Shown: positions 9,264-18,550, numbered from the stretch's first letter. The stretch: 64,000 nt of DNA from JBBATK01 sp044228685 (GCA_044228685.1 JBGAUL010000003.1:62001-126000); one strand, 5' to 3'. The notes: generated by a model not told the origin, from the sequence alone. Translations and numbers: made by a program.

Positions 9264-10076
9264 ATGATGAGAACACGCATTCTCTGTCTCTTGCTGTTGT
9301 GCACAGCAATGAGCATACCTTGTACTGCGCAATCCTCAATGGTTTACAATCGCTTGCGGATGATTATATCCGGCAAGGCTGATGAAGTACGCAGAGAGCT
9401 CCCCGACCTCATGAAGGAATTTCCTGAGGATGCCGGTGTGATGTTTCTCAATGGCGTATTGACCGATGATGCCTCTAAAGCCATTGCGATCTACGAGCAG
9501 ATCACACGCGAACAGCCGCAGAGTGAGTGGGCTGACGATGCTCAATTGCGTATCGTTCAGTACTATGCGTTGAAGAAGGACACGAGTCGCGCACAACGCG
9601 AGCTCGCCAATTTCAAGCGTAATTATCCTCTATCCGAATTTCTCATCCACGCTGTTGAACTTGTAAAAACCACAGTTGGATTGAACAGCGAGTCGGCTGC
9701 GAAAACAATCGCGAGCACCGCAAAGCCCGCAAACACAGGTGCATCAAAGGCTGCAAAGGAATCGTTGCTGGTGGAATCGAAACCGAATGAGACGAATGCA
9801 AAGCCTGCGACGGAGACCAAGGCGCCGGAGAAAACAGCGGATGCTGCTTCGGCGAAGAAGTATTGGGGACTCCAAGTCGGACTCTTCGCCTCAAAGAAAG
9901 CGGCAGATGGTGAAGCGCAGAAGTACAAGGATCAACGCATGAAAGTTGACGTTCTGCCGAAAGATGGAAAGTTCTCCGTTGTGGTGGGTAACTATAGTAC
10001 TCGCGAGGCAGCTGACAAGAGTCGCGAAATCATTCAATCACAATGTCAGTGCACGCCTTACGTCGTTGAGAAGTAA
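9264..10076 (+). CDS. Secreted SPOR-domain protein with TPR-like N-terminal half
   Basis: A protein of 270 residues with a signal peptide (MMRTRILCLLLLCTAMSI, ending CTAQ). Residues 30-130 are helical and TPR-like (AIAIYEQITREQPQSEWADDA matches the tandem-helix pattern). Residues 135-195 are an Ala/Lys/Thr/Glu-rich low-complexity linker. Residues about 198-270 form a SPOR domain (YWGLQVGLFASKKAAD, then VVVGNYSTREAADK), the family that binds denuded septal peptidoglycan. This suggests an envelope or cell-division role. Two ATGs stand in tandem at 9264 and 9267. It is divergent from murG and followed by a T9SS cargo 45 bp later. Confidence 0.85.
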   Translation: MMRTRILCLLLLCTAMSIPCTAQSSMVYNRLRMIISGKADEVRRELPDLMKEFPEDAGVMFLNGVLTDDASKAIAIYEQITREQPQSEWADDAQLRIVQYYALKKDTSRAQRELANFKRNYPLSEFLIHAVELVKTTVGLNSESAAKTIASTAKPANTGASKAAKESLLVESKPNETNAKPATETKAPEKTADAASAKKYWGLQVGLFASKKAADGEAQKYKDQRMKVDVLPKDGKFSVVVGNYSTREAADKSREIIQSQCQCTPYVVEK

Positions 10077-10121
10077 GCGTCTTTTTATCAGTGGATTGTG
10101 TCTGTGACCTTTTCCCGATCA

Positions 10122-10874
10122 ATGCTCGCAAAACGCATCGCTCTCGTCGTGTGTCTACTCGTCGGCACATCGCTTAGTCTGTGGGCACAAGTTCGTCTGA
10201 TCGCGCACGACACGACACGCGCATTCGTAGGTAATCAGCTTGGCATCGCGATGCGACTTGAATCTATGATGAACACTGGCGGTCCGGACACCATGTCGTG
10301 CGATCTCTACCTCAGTAATCCGACCGTCTTCTATCCTCAAGCAATCCTTATTGATAGTGTCTCAGACAGAACACGCGGCGTTCAAGCGACGCTGCGTCGG
10401 GAGAATGATTCAGTCTACCACATTCGCATTGTTCTGCCGAGTCACGATTCATCTCTCAGCTTTAGTCTACTTGGCGAAGCTCTTGCAGGAAATGATTCGC
10501 TTTGTGTGCTGTCAATGCGGAACACCGCGTTCGCTTCCACCACTATTGCAGAGACGCAAGCACGCGTGCTCACAACTTCCTACGGTGTTCCGTTGCCCTA
10601 CATTCGTTTTGCTACTTTGAATGAAGCGTATCCGGATCCATGTGAAGGATGTGCGGTTATTCGATGGAGATTTCGCGTGGACAAAGCGACTGATCTGACT
10701 TTTAACTTCTACGATCTGCAGGGACGTTTACTGAGAACTCTCCATCGTAGCGCTGAGGCCGGTCCTGGCACTATCGAACTCAGTACCGATTTCACCTTCG
10801 ATGCAGGCATGTATCAACTTCAAATGATTTCGAACTCGGGTCAAGCTTGGCAGAAGTTTATCATTGTGAATTAA
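10122..10874 (+). CDS. Secreted protein with T9SS type A-like C-terminal sorting domain
   Basis: A protein of 250 residues. The signal peptide is MLAKRIALVVCLLVGTSLSL followed by WAQ, starting at the ATG at 10122; an in-frame GTG at 10098 would add 8 residues ahead of it. The middle is a beta-rich domain of unknown function. The last ~80 residues have the pattern of the Por/T9SS sorting domain: YPDPCEG, LTFNFYDLQGRLLRTL, FDAGMYQLQMIS, and WQKFIIV at the end. Such proteins cross the outer membrane through the type IX system and are anchored or released after cleavage. No T9SS core genes are in the window. Confidence 0.8.
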   Translation: MLAKRIALVVCLLVGTSLSLWAQVRLIAHDTTRAFVGNQLGIAMRLESMMNTGGPDTMSCDLYLSNPTVFYPQAILIDSVSDRTRGVQATLRRENDSVYHIRIVLPSHDSSLSFSLLGEALAGNDSLCVLSMRNTAFASTTIAETQARVLTTSYGVPLPYIRFATLNEAYPDPCEGCAVIRWRFRVDKATDLTFNFYDLQGRLLRTLHRSAEAGPGTIELSTDFTFDAGMYQLQMISNSGQAWQKFIIVN

Positions 10875-10875
10875 G

Positions 10876-10891
10876 AGTCGTCAGCACGACT
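10876..10891. repeat. Short perfect hairpin between convergent genes
   Basis: AGTCGT and ACGACT flank a 4-base loop immediately after the stop of the T9SS cargo gene and before the stop of the convergent hydrolase gene. There is no T-run on either side, so it is at best a weak transcript-end structure. Confidence 0.35.
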
Positions 10892-10914
10892 GTTCCTCGA
10901 TCTATCAAGAAAGC

Positions 10915-11823
10915 TTAGCGAGTCGTGTGACTACGCATCCAGCCCATAATTGTCTGCTCCAAATCCTCTCCTCCCAATTGACTCAATGTAAAGTGTCCGG
11001 CACCCGGAATGATCTTTAGCTGTTTCTCCGTCGATCCCAATCGAGCAAAATTTCGATGCGCGTAGCGAATGTGAATGCGTTCGTCTTGATCGCCGTGAAC
11101 GAGCAATACGGGCTGTTTGATTGAGGGAGCGGTACATTCCGGACATACGTCTGCAATTTTAAAATTGACGAGTTGTTCGGCGCGACGTAGGACGGGTCCA
11201 GCAAGCGAAGGAAAGTTCATGTGATAAAACATCGCCATATAATCGTAAATGGTTTCACGAAGATTAGCGAATGCACACATGGCAATTGCGCAGCGGAGTC
11301 GCGGCTCGACGGCCATGGTTTGCAGCGCGACTGCGCCTCCCATTGAAGCTCCGTGTATCGCGAAGACGGCTCCGGGACAGAGATGCTGCTCAGCATAATC
11401 AATGCATTGCATAACATCGTACTTCTCGTAGTAACCAAGGGTACAGAATTCTCCGCCGCTTCTTCCATGAGCCCGTGCATCAAAGCTCAGCACGTTAAAT
11501 CCATTACGATGATAAGCTGCAATACGCGGCAGCATGGTCTCTTTGGCTCCATTGATTCCGTGCATCACAATGATCGTCGCCGTTGCACCCTCAGCCGGCA
11601 AAAACCACGCATCCAACTCTACACCGTCACGAAGAGTTATGCGTAGCTCGTGCAGTTGAATTCCAAAGAGTGCGCAGTAGTCGTCTGCTTCATACTTCTT
11701 CTGAATATCTTGGACGGTCATGCGCTTCGGGACGACAATCGCCAGCGCTAGTGTATTGCGCACGTGGCGAAGTCCGAGTAGGATCAGAACAACCAGAACG
11801 AGTATGACTAGGTAGAGAATCAT
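10915..11823 (-). CDS. Membrane-anchored alpha/beta hydrolase
   Basis: About 302 residues. An N-terminal hydrophobic anchor (MILYLVILVLVVLILLGL) precedes an alpha/beta-hydrolase fold of the BAAT/PHB-depolymerase-like (YqkD) type. Seen: oxyanion region MHGING, ARAHGRSGG, nucleophile Ser in GASMGG, the Asp in HGDQDERI, and the catalytic His in GAGHF. The catalytic triad is therefore intact. I start at the ATG at 11823; a TTG at 11871 is possible but adds a short tail without support. The substrate is unknown; hydrolysis of an ester or peptide in the periplasm or at the membrane is inference. Not obviously in an operon. Confidence 0.85.
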   Translation of the reverse strand: MILYLVILVLVVLILLGLRHVRNTLALAIVVPKRMTVQDIQKKYEADDYCALFGIQLHELRITLRDGVELDAWFLPAEGATATIIVMHGINGAKETMLPRIAAYHRNGFNVLSFDARAHGRSGGEFCTLGYYEKYDVMQCIDYAEQHLCPGAVFAIHGASMGGAVALQTMAVEPRLRCAIAMCAFANLRETIYDYMAMFYHMNFPSLAGPVLRRAEQLVNFKIADVCPECTAPSIKQPVLLVHGDQDERIHIRYAHRNFARLGSTEKQLKIIPGAGHFTLSQLGGEDLEQTIMGWMRSHTTR

Positions 11824-11921
11824 TGATTTCAAGAACCGTACAGTTCTGACAAACGCGATACAGCTAGACAAACAAGAGAATGTCTGACAGTAAATCTGCA
11901 GGCACTCTTAAAGCTCAAAAT

Positions 11922-11952
11922 AAAAAAAGCCCGAGGTGCGAAACCTAGGGCT
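11922..11952 (-). terminator. Rho-independent terminator of the PD40/OmpA gene
   Basis: Read on the minus strand, AGCCC-T-AGGT, a 5-base loop, ACCT-C-GGGCT, then a run of seven T. It sits about 25 bp after the stop of the gene ending at 11978. Confidence 0.85.
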
Positions 11953-11977
11953 CTTTTGTTGTATCACTGACGAGTTG

Positions 11978-14719
11978 TTACTTCTGGTCGTCGCACAAGT
12001 GAGCATCTTCCAAAGGTGTTTGGATCTTGATGCTAACCGTACGATTGTAGAAGCGTCCTTCTGGCAGAGAATTGTCATAGATCGGATTATCCTCACCAAC
12101 ACCATCTGATGTCAAGACTGCAACACCCTTTGTGTTTGAGCGGATACCGTCATTAGCTGTTTTAGCGCGGTTGATCGAGAGCTTCTTGTTGGCTTCGTAC
12201 ATACCAACAACGTCTGTGTGACCAACGATTTCAACCTTTGAGCTGCTGAAGCAACGATTGTACACGTAGTCCTTAAGAATACGTTCGTTACGTGGACCTG
12301 CAGCTGCAGAGTTGAACGGGAAGAGAATGAGATTGTATTTCTCGAGTGTCGAGTCACGACCGCCGGCATTGCCTGCTGTCTTGTCTACTGCACCGCACTG
12401 TGTCTTTACGAACTTCACCGGAACGCTTACCCAAGGTGATTCGCATTCAGAACCTGACTTTGAGGTAACAACCAAGCGAGCCTTGAATGGAACGAGGTTA
12501 TAGATGTTCAGATTGGTATTCGAAACACTTGTCTTTGATGTTGTATCAGGATACTCGCCTGCTTTGTTCTGCCAATCCCACTTTGTTGAAGCTTGTGTTG
12601 TTCCAACGTCTGTGATGGTAGCCCAATCTTTGTCATCGCGCTTGATTTCGATGCGGCGTTTATCAACCAATTCGTCTTCGATACCATTCTTCATTACCCA
12701 AACCATTTCTTCCGGCTGAGGAAATACCTTAGGATCCTTATCGATGATTGGCTTGATGACTTCCCAATCTTCGCAAAGAATTTCAGTACGACGGTTTTCG
12801 ATAATACCCATTGAGTCTTTTGGATTCGATGGCAAATCAGGGAGCTTTTGATCGCGGAACTCAAGGGTCATGCGGTTTTCCGGAATTCCCCAGATGTCGC
12901 GCAGATAGTTGTAAACAACAGTTGCACGATTCTTTGCCAAGTCAGGCTTCTTTTCAACTGCAGAATAACCGAGTGAGTTGTTATCGATACAGCCAACAAC
13001 TTTGATTTTAGCTTCCGGATTCTTACGAAGACGATAGCCGAAGATATTCAAAACGTGGTAGTACTTCTCGAGTGTTCCACCCGGGATACGCTCATCGGAG
13101 AAGCCAGCGGTTTCAGCCGGTGACTTGAAGAGGATGTAGCGCTTAGCAAGTGCTGATTCACCCATGTCGAAGAATACGTAGTTCAGCAGCGGATGCAACT
13201 GGATGGAAGCAACCTGACGCATAACAAGACCGCGGAAACCTTGGGCTTCTTTATCATTCGGATTTTCTTTGGCCCAGGCTGAAGCTTCAACTTGAGGTGT
13301 CAACTGAGGACGCTGACCAAGCTTGATGATGATGGGATAAACGTCTGCTTTTTCTGCTTCAGATTTATCGCTTGTGCTACCTGGCTTTTGGATGATTTGG
13401 CTGACGTTCTTGGAACCATACTTTGGACTCGAAGCGGTGATCTCAAGATCGATCTGCTTGATGGAGTCTTTTGGATTACCGAAGTCATTGTTACCAAACA
13501 CTGCAGCGTATTCTTTCTTTGTGAAGGAAACGCTGTCCTTCATGAAACGGTTTGTCAAACGATTGGTGATGCTAACGGTAGCCGGAATGTTTGCGCCGGT
13601 ACATTCATCAACAACCTGAACAGTAACCTGAGCTGCCTTAAAGAATGTTGGTACGAAGGCCATGAAGATGTCATAGGAACCTTGGTATCCAGGAAGGTCA
13701 TTACGTTCTGACGACCAGTACATCACGTCACCGGATGCAGGCATTGAAAGGAATGACTCGTTATCGCCTGTGTTGATTGGAGCACCAACGTTAACCGGCT
13801 TTGACCACAATTCTTTGCCGTCAGGACCTACACCAAGCTTCTTGACATAATAGAAGTCCAAACCACCAACGTTAGGCTTGTGTCCGTCGGAAGCGAAGAA
13901 AAGTGTTGTATTGTCAGGAGCAATAAATGGTGACCAGTCTTTACCCTTTGTATTGATAGCAGTCATGTTTTCAGCTGCTTTCCAAGTCGAGGTGTTATCG
14001 TCGTAATCTGTGTACCAAATGTCAAAGTTCTCATCGCCGTTTGGTCCCGGACGATTTGAAGCAAAGTAGATACGGGTTTTGTCTGAAGTTATTGACGGCT
14101 GTGAGTCCCACTTGATCGAGTTTACCTTGCTACCAAGGTTACGTGGCTTGCCCCAAACATCGCCTTCGACGTCGGTGATGTACAAGTCGCAGTCACCATA
14201 ACCATCTGGACGCTGACAACCTGTAAACACAAGTGTCTGACGGTCAGCAGCGATAGAAGCTACACCTTCGTTACGAATAGAGTTAACGCTCAATTCAGGT
14301 CCGAAGGAATGCAAAGTATCGATATTAAATGGCGGAAAAAATGTTGTGTCAAGATTCTCAAGTTTCTTGGTAACCCAAAAGTCATGTGAAGGTTTACCAC
14401 CCTTGTTAATCATTGAACCTGGGCGATCTGATACGAAATAAAGTGTTCTACCATCCGCACTTACTGTCGGAGCATAATCCAAACCCGATGTGTTAACCAT
14501 GGGTCCGAGATTGATGATGCGGATCTTTTTACGATTCTCTTCCGTGAGAAAGAATCCCGGCTCTTCGTCAGCCTTGATAATGGTGTAGCTGAACAGATAC
14601 ATCTGTCGTGAAACGGCCACCTGAGATTGGGATGTCACGTTCTTCTCTGCGGCAAATGAGCTAAAAGTGGAAATGCAGAACAGGAAGATCAGAGAGGTGT
14701 ACAAGAAGAATCGTCGCAT
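11978..14719 (-). CDS. Large PD40-propeller outer-envelope protein with two OmpA-like domains
   Basis: A protein of 913 residues with signal peptide MRRFFLYTSLIFLFCISTFS. Residues about 60-370 carry TolB/PD40-type propeller repeats (TVSADGRTLYFVSDRPG, ITSDKTRIYFASNRPG, FIAPDNTTLFFASDG). A beta-sandwich-like region follows. An OmpA-like domain comes next (about 505-650; LLNYVFFDMGESAL, RLRKNPEAKIKVVG, NRRTEIL), then a spacer, then a second OmpA domain (about 790-910; KVEIVGHTDVVGMYEANK, LPEGRFYNRTVSI). OmpA domains bind peptidoglycan, so it probably tethers the outer membrane. Propeller-OmpA proteins are common in this phylum, sometimes linked to T9SS or gliding; here that link is only inferred. 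The gene has a strong terminator and a 623-bp upstream gap. Confidence 0.85.
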   Translation of the reverse strand: MRRFFLYTSLIFLFCISTFSSFAAEKNVTSQSQVAVSRQMYLFSYTIIKADEEPGFFLTEENRKKIRIINLGPMVNTSGLDYAPTVSADGRTLYFVSDRPGSMINKGGKPSHDFWVTKKLENLDTTFFPPFNIDTLHSFGPELSVNSIRNEGVASIAADRQTLVFTGCQRPDGYGDCDLYITDVEGDVWGKPRNLGSKVNSIKWDSQPSITSDKTRIYFASNRPGPNGDENFDIWYTDYDDNTSTWKAAENMTAINTKGKDWSPFIAPDNTTLFFASDGHKPNVGGLDFYYVKKLGVGPDGKELWSKPVNVGAPINTGDNESFLSMPASGDVMYWSSERNDLPGYQGSYDIFMAFVPTFFKAAQVTVQVVDECTGANIPATVSITNRLTNRFMKDSVSFTKKEYAAVFGNNDFGNPKDSIKQIDLEITASSPKYGSKNVSQIIQKPGSTSDKSEAEKADVYPIIIKLGQRPQLTPQVEASAWAKENPNDKEAQGFRGLVMRQVASIQLHPLLNYVFFDMGESALAKRYILFKSPAETAGFSDERIPGGTLEKYYHVLNIFGYRLRKNPEAKIKVVGCIDNNSLGYSAVEKKPDLAKNRATVVYNYLRDIWGIPENRMTLEFRDQKLPDLPSNPKDSMGIIENRRTEILCEDWEVIKPIIDKDPKVFPQPEEMVWVMKNGIEDELVDKRRIEIKRDDKDWATITDVGTTQASTKWDWQNKAGEYPDTTSKTSVSNTNLNIYNLVPFKARLVVTSKSGSECESPWVSVPVKFVKTQCGAVDKTAGNAGGRDSTLEKYNLILFPFNSAAAGPRNERILKDYVYNRCFSSSKVEIVGHTDVVGMYEANKKLSINRAKTANDGIRSNTKGVAVLTSDGVGEDNPIYDNSLPEGRFYNRTVSIKIQTPLEDAHLCDDQK

Positions 14720-15342
14720 AAGCCAAGCACCTGCGTTAATAAAAAATTCTGTTTTTTTAGTGTCCCAATATGTCCCCTAACACAATTCCCTGTTTGGTCA
14801 GCTGGGGTGTACTGCGGGTTGTGAAATTACACTCTGGAGAGATTACCTACAACGGAATTTTTTGATGAGTGAGTTCTAAGCGAGCGTATATGACAATCTT
14901 CATCGAGAATTCACCAAAACAGCACTTATTCGTCGTTTTTTGGGGCATCCAGCTCAGACGGCACAGTTCATTGTGCACACAGGATGAAGAAGGAATCAGC
15001 AAAATTTTAGTTGATTTTGTCTCACATCTAGAGCCAATAGGCTTGGCACTCCGACAATAGGAATTTTCAGCGCTTTCGAGCGTTTTCAGTGTTAGAATCC
15101 GACAAGTGTCAAATCCAAATGACACTTAGACGCTTTGTCATTTAGCTCAGGCATCTCGCTTTGCGCACAGAAATTCTCTTCCATCGCACGCACTTTACCA
15201 GATACGATTCTCTTGTTCGGCGAGCCATTCTCGATGCTCCATCTTAGCCAATCGTAAGGACGATACCGGAACACTATCGCCACTCGAGCTCGCTTTGCTG
15301 CTTAAAGGGTAAATTGCGGGATGTAGTATTGGACTTACCAGA
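14720..15342. other. 623-bp intergenic region between divergent genes
   Basis: No convincing gene is seen. Short frames here (for example 14847-15125 minus and 15092-15283 minus) have no family resemblance, no ribosome-binding site and unlikely composition. The region must hold promoters for the PD40/OmpA gene and the divergent mutase gene. Its one clear structure is the inverted repeat at 15104-15127. Confidence 0.6.
15104..15127. promoter_or_regulatory. Perfect 8-bp inverted repeat, possible operator
   Basis: AAGTGTCA and TGACACTT are separated by 8 bases. This is the size and symmetry of a dimeric repressor site. It lies about 215 bp upstream of the mutase gene and about 385 bp upstream of the PD40/OmpA gene, and no T-run follows, so it is not a terminator. 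The target gene and the regulator are unknown. Confidence 0.4.
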
Positions 15343-17355
15343 ATGACCGATCCAAAGACCATTTCGCACGCTCACAAAGACGCTTCGTATTCCTCAACAA
15401 TGGAATTACTGCAAAGCAAGGCACACGAGCTTCGAGAATTGCTGCGTCCGGAAGTCAAGCGATTTCTCGACAATTGGGCTGAAACCTGTGCTCAGTATCG
15501 CGGTGAGAATTACGTCTATGAAGTTCGCTCCAAGAAGATCTCCGTGCAGAACTTCATTGAGTCTTTGTCAAAGACACGCATCCCGAAGATTGCAGTTCCG
15601 CAATACACCGACTGGGGAGAAATCGTTCGTTGGACAATGCAGGAGAATTTTCCGGGCGAGTTCCCTTACACAGCAGGTGTCTATCCCTTCAAGCGCACAA
15701 ACGAAGATCCGACTCGCATGTTCGCCGGCGAAGGTGCACCCGAGCGAACCAACAAGCGCTTTCACTATCTAAGTCACGGCATGCCCGCTGCTCGTTTATC
15801 GACGGCCTTTGATTCGGTGACTTTGTATGGGGAAGATCCGGATGAACGACCGGACATCTACGGTAAGGTTGGTAATTCAGGTGTGAGCATTGCAACAGTT
15901 GACGATGCAAAGAAGCTGTATTCCGGCTTTGATCTGAGTGCTCCAACAACCTCAGTATCCATGACTATTAACGGTCCCGCACCAATGATCCTGGCTTTCT
16001 ACATGAACGCCGCCATCGATCAAGAGTGCGAGAAATACATTCGCGAAAACAACCTCGTAGAAAGCACACAAAAACGCGTTGCTGAGATTTATGCTTCGCG
16101 TGGTATGCAAGTACCGGTTTACGGCGACTCTGCACAGGAAGAACTTCCGGATGGTAATACCGGACTTGGTCTACTCTTGCTTGGCGTCAGTGGAGACGAT
16201 GTGCTGCCGCCAGACGTCTATGCTCAATGCAAACAAAAAGCACTGCAGAATGTTCGTGGTACTGTTCAAGCCGACATCCTCAAGGAAGATCAAGCGCAGA
16301 ACACCTGCATCTTCTCGACTGAGTTCGCATTGCGAATGATGGGCGACGTGCAGCAGTATTTTATCGAAAAGAAAGTTCGCAACTTCTACTCGGTATCCAT
16401 TAGTGGTTACCACATTGCTGAAGCCGGTGCTAATCCTATCACGCAGCTGGCACTCACCTTGTCGAATGGCTTTACGTACGTCGAGTACTATCTCTCGCGA
16501 GGAATGCACATTGATGATTTTGCGCCGAATCTTTCGTTCTTCTTCTCCAACGGCATAGACCCCGAGTACGCCGTCATTGGTCGCGTGGCTCGTCGCATCT
16601 GGGCCAAAGCCATGAAGCTCAAATACGGCGGCAACGAACGCTCACAGATGCTGAAGTATCATATTCAAACATCCGGTCGGTCACTGCACGCTCAAGAAAT
16701 CGATTTCAACGATATACGCACAACGCTTCAAGCGCTGTATGCGATCTATGACAATTGCAATTCACTGCACACCAATGCTTATGATGAGGCAATCACCACT
16801 CCAACCGAGGAATCGGTTCGTCGTGCGGTTGCTATCCAACTCATCATCAATCGCGAGCTGGGTCTGGCGAAGAATGAAAACCCAATGCAAGGTTCCTTCA
16901 TCATTGAAGAACTCACTGACTTGGTCGAAGAAGCAGTCTATGCAGAATTCAATCGCATTACCGATCGCGGTGGTGTACTCGGCGCAATGGAAATGATGTA
17001 TCAACGCAATAAGATCCAAGAAGAATCGCTGTACTACGAAAGCATGAAGCACAGCGGCGAGTATCCGATCATAGGCGTGAATACATTCCTTTCCAAAGAT
17101 GGTTCGAAGACGATTATTCCGGCAGAAGTCATTCGCTCCACCCCTGAGGAAAAAATGCGACAAATCCGTAACCTCAGAGCCTTTCAACAGCGCAACGTTG
17201 ACAAATCAGCATCAGCGCTGAAGGCACTCAAGCAGACCGCCATTAGTAACGGCAACATCTTTGAGGCGCTTATGGAAGCAGCTAAGTTCTGCTCATTGGG
17301 ACAATTGTCTGGAGCACTGTATCAGGTCGGCGGACAGTATCGACGGAGCATGTAA
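15343..17355 (+). CDS. IcmF-type acyl-CoA mutase large domain (stand-alone)
   Basis: A protein of 670 residues related to the mutase part of IcmF, the adenosylcobalamin-dependent isobutyryl-CoA mutase fusion. Seen: EFPYTAGVYPFKR, TRMFAGEG, TAFDSVTLYGEDPDERP, YGKVGNSGVSI, NGPAPMILAF and SISGYHIAEAG. Phe127 replaces the Tyr, and Gln319 (in AQNTCIF) the Arg, that bind the carboxylate in methylmalonyl-CoA mutase. Those are the isobutyryl/butyryl-type residues. The cobalamin-binding domain and the MeaI-like GTPase domain fused in IcmF are absent; the protein starts in the linker. A separate B12 subunit must exist elsewhere if it is active. Automatic annotation as methylmalonyl-CoA mutase would probably be wrong on substrate. 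Confidence 0.85.
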   Translation: MTDPKTISHAHKDASYSSTMELLQSKAHELRELLRPEVKRFLDNWAETCAQYRGENYVYEVRSKKISVQNFIESLSKTRIPKIAVPQYTDWGEIVRWTMQENFPGEFPYTAGVYPFKRTNEDPTRMFAGEGAPERTNKRFHYLSHGMPAARLSTAFDSVTLYGEDPDERPDIYGKVGNSGVSIATVDDAKKLYSGFDLSAPTTSVSMTINGPAPMILAFYMNAAIDQECEKYIRENNLVESTQKRVAEIYASRGMQVPVYGDSAQEELPDGNTGLGLLLLGVSGDDVLPPDVYAQCKQKALQNVRGTVQADILKEDQAQNTCIFSTEFALRMMGDVQQYFIEKKVRNFYSVSISGYHIAEAGANPITQLALTLSNGFTYVEYYLSRGMHIDDFAPNLSFFFSNGIDPEYAVIGRVARRIWAKAMKLKYGGNERSQMLKYHIQTSGRSLHAQEIDFNDIRTTLQALYAIYDNCNSLHTNAYDEAITTPTEESVRRAVAIQLIINRELGLAKNENPMQGSFIIEELTDLVEEAVYAEFNRITDRGGVLGAMEMMYQRNKIQEESLYYESMKHSGEYPIIGVNTFLSKDGSKTIIPAEVIRSTPEEKMRQIRNLRAFQQRNVDKSASALKALKQTAISNGNIFEALMEAAKFCSLGQLSGALYQVGGQYRRSM

Positions 17356-17629
17356 GACCTACTGCGATTGAATGTTCAACAAGGTTTGCGTAGCGCTACT
17401 CCTGCGGAAGTTTGATCGCGTAAGCTGGGCTAAATGGGAATGCGCTGGACATGACTTGGATATTTGCAGTGCAATAGCCTGAGCTAGCCTAGCGCGTCAG
17501 TGTTGTATGATTATTCGCAGGACGAAAAAGCGGCGAGAGAGTGGAGTCAATTAATCTATGGCTGCAGGGTCGACAAACTCAAAGTTTGTAGCCTAACAGA
17601 TGAGTTCCCTCATGCGCACAAATGTCGCA

Positions 17630-18493
17630 TCATGAATTTGCTTCCAGTGAACGAGCGCCTATTACCCCACGAATTAGCACCACGTTAATCACGATCACAC
17701 CTCCAATGAAGGACAGAGTGCCCGGCGTTTCGTGAATGACGAGCATGACCCACAACGGACTCAACACGGGCTCTAGCATGGTCAGTAGCACTCCTTCCAA
17801 CGCAGTAGCGCGACGCAGTGCGATCGAATACAGGATGTATGGAATACCGATTTGCACTACACCAAGGATTGCGATGTAGCTTAATCCCTCGGCATCGGGG
17901 GCAGGGTTTGTGATGATGAATGGCAAGCCGAGCAAGACCGTGAGCAGATTTCCGAGCAACATTGATTCGATAGAAGAACCTTCTTTTTGACGACGGAGGA
18001 ACAGCACCATCCAGCCCATGCTCACACCGCTTAGGAGCGCCAGAACTATTCCAAAGATCCCATCTGCATTGAGCTTGTCGAAGAAAAACAGCGCGATGCC
18101 TGCCATGACTACTATGGTCGTAATAATATCCGCTCGTCTTACTTTCTCATGCAGGAACCAAGCACCAAACAGCGCGATGTAAACAGGTGCTGTGTATTGC
18201 AGAACGATTGCGTTAGCATTGGTTGTAAAGGCGTTGGCGCTGACGTATAAGCTCACTGTTGCTGCGTAGCAGAGGGCTCCGCCAATTTGGTAGCGCGACC
18301 AGTGGAAGTGTGGCTGACGTTTTTCGACGAATACCATGTACAAGTAGATCACCATCGCGGCTATTCCCGCACGACTTCCGGCAATGGCAAGAGGATGCCA
18401 GTGAACGGATTTGATGAGCACACCTCCAAGTGACCACAGAACGGCTGTGATCAACAGGAGTAACATTGCTGTACGGTGTTGGACTAGTCTCAT
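17630..18493 (-). CDS. EamA/DMT-family transporter
   Basis: A protein of 287 residues with about ten hydrophobic segments in two repeated halves, the layout of the drug/metabolite (EamA, RhaT-like) superfamily. The N-terminal LLLLITAVLWSLGGVLIKSV and the internal repeat VLLTMLEPVLSPLWVML are typical. Substrate unknown. The start lies 3 bp beyond the terminator of the upstream gene, so its transcript must begin very close to or within the preceding region. Confidence 0.87.
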   Translation of the reverse strand: MRLVQHRTAMLLLLITAVLWSLGGVLIKSVHWHPLAIAGSRAGIAAMVIYLYMVFVEKRQPHFHWSRYQIGGALCYAATVSLYVSANAFTTNANAIVLQYTAPVYIALFGAWFLHEKVRRADIITTIVVMAGIALFFFDKLNADGIFGIVLALLSGVSMGWMVLFLRRQKEGSSIESMLLGNLLTVLLGLPFIITNPAPDAEGLSYIAILGVVQIGIPYILYSIALRRATALEGVLLTMLEPVLSPLWVMLVIHETPGTLSFIGGVIVINVVLIRGVIGARSLEANS

Positions 18494-18495
18494 GA

Positions 18496-18528
18496 TAAAA
18501 AAACCCGATAAGCCGTAGCCTATCGGGT
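18496..18528 (-). terminator. Rho-independent terminator of the Lys/Ala/Pro-rich protein gene
   Basis: On the minus strand an 8-bp stem (ACCCGATA with TATCGGGT) and a 10-base loop are followed by seven T. It lies just after the gene ending at 18551 and directly before the ATG of the EamA gene. Confidence 0.85.
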
Positions 18529-18550
18529 CGAGTTTCTGTTGATTGACAGC

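Noticed and set aside
14847..15283. Short frames in the 623-bp gap as possible small genes
   Set aside because: No Shine-Dalgarno, no hydrophobic or motif pattern, and several overlap each other on both strands.
15343..17355. Mutase gene as a truncated IcmF pseudogene
   Set aside because: The frame begins with an ATG after a promoter-like gap, is uninterrupted for 670 codons and keeps conserved motifs to the C-terminus, so it is a stand-alone subunit rather than a remnant.
17500..17688. Plus-strand 62-codon frame after the mutase gene
   Set aside because: It overlaps the 3' end of the EamA gene and has no recognisable feature.
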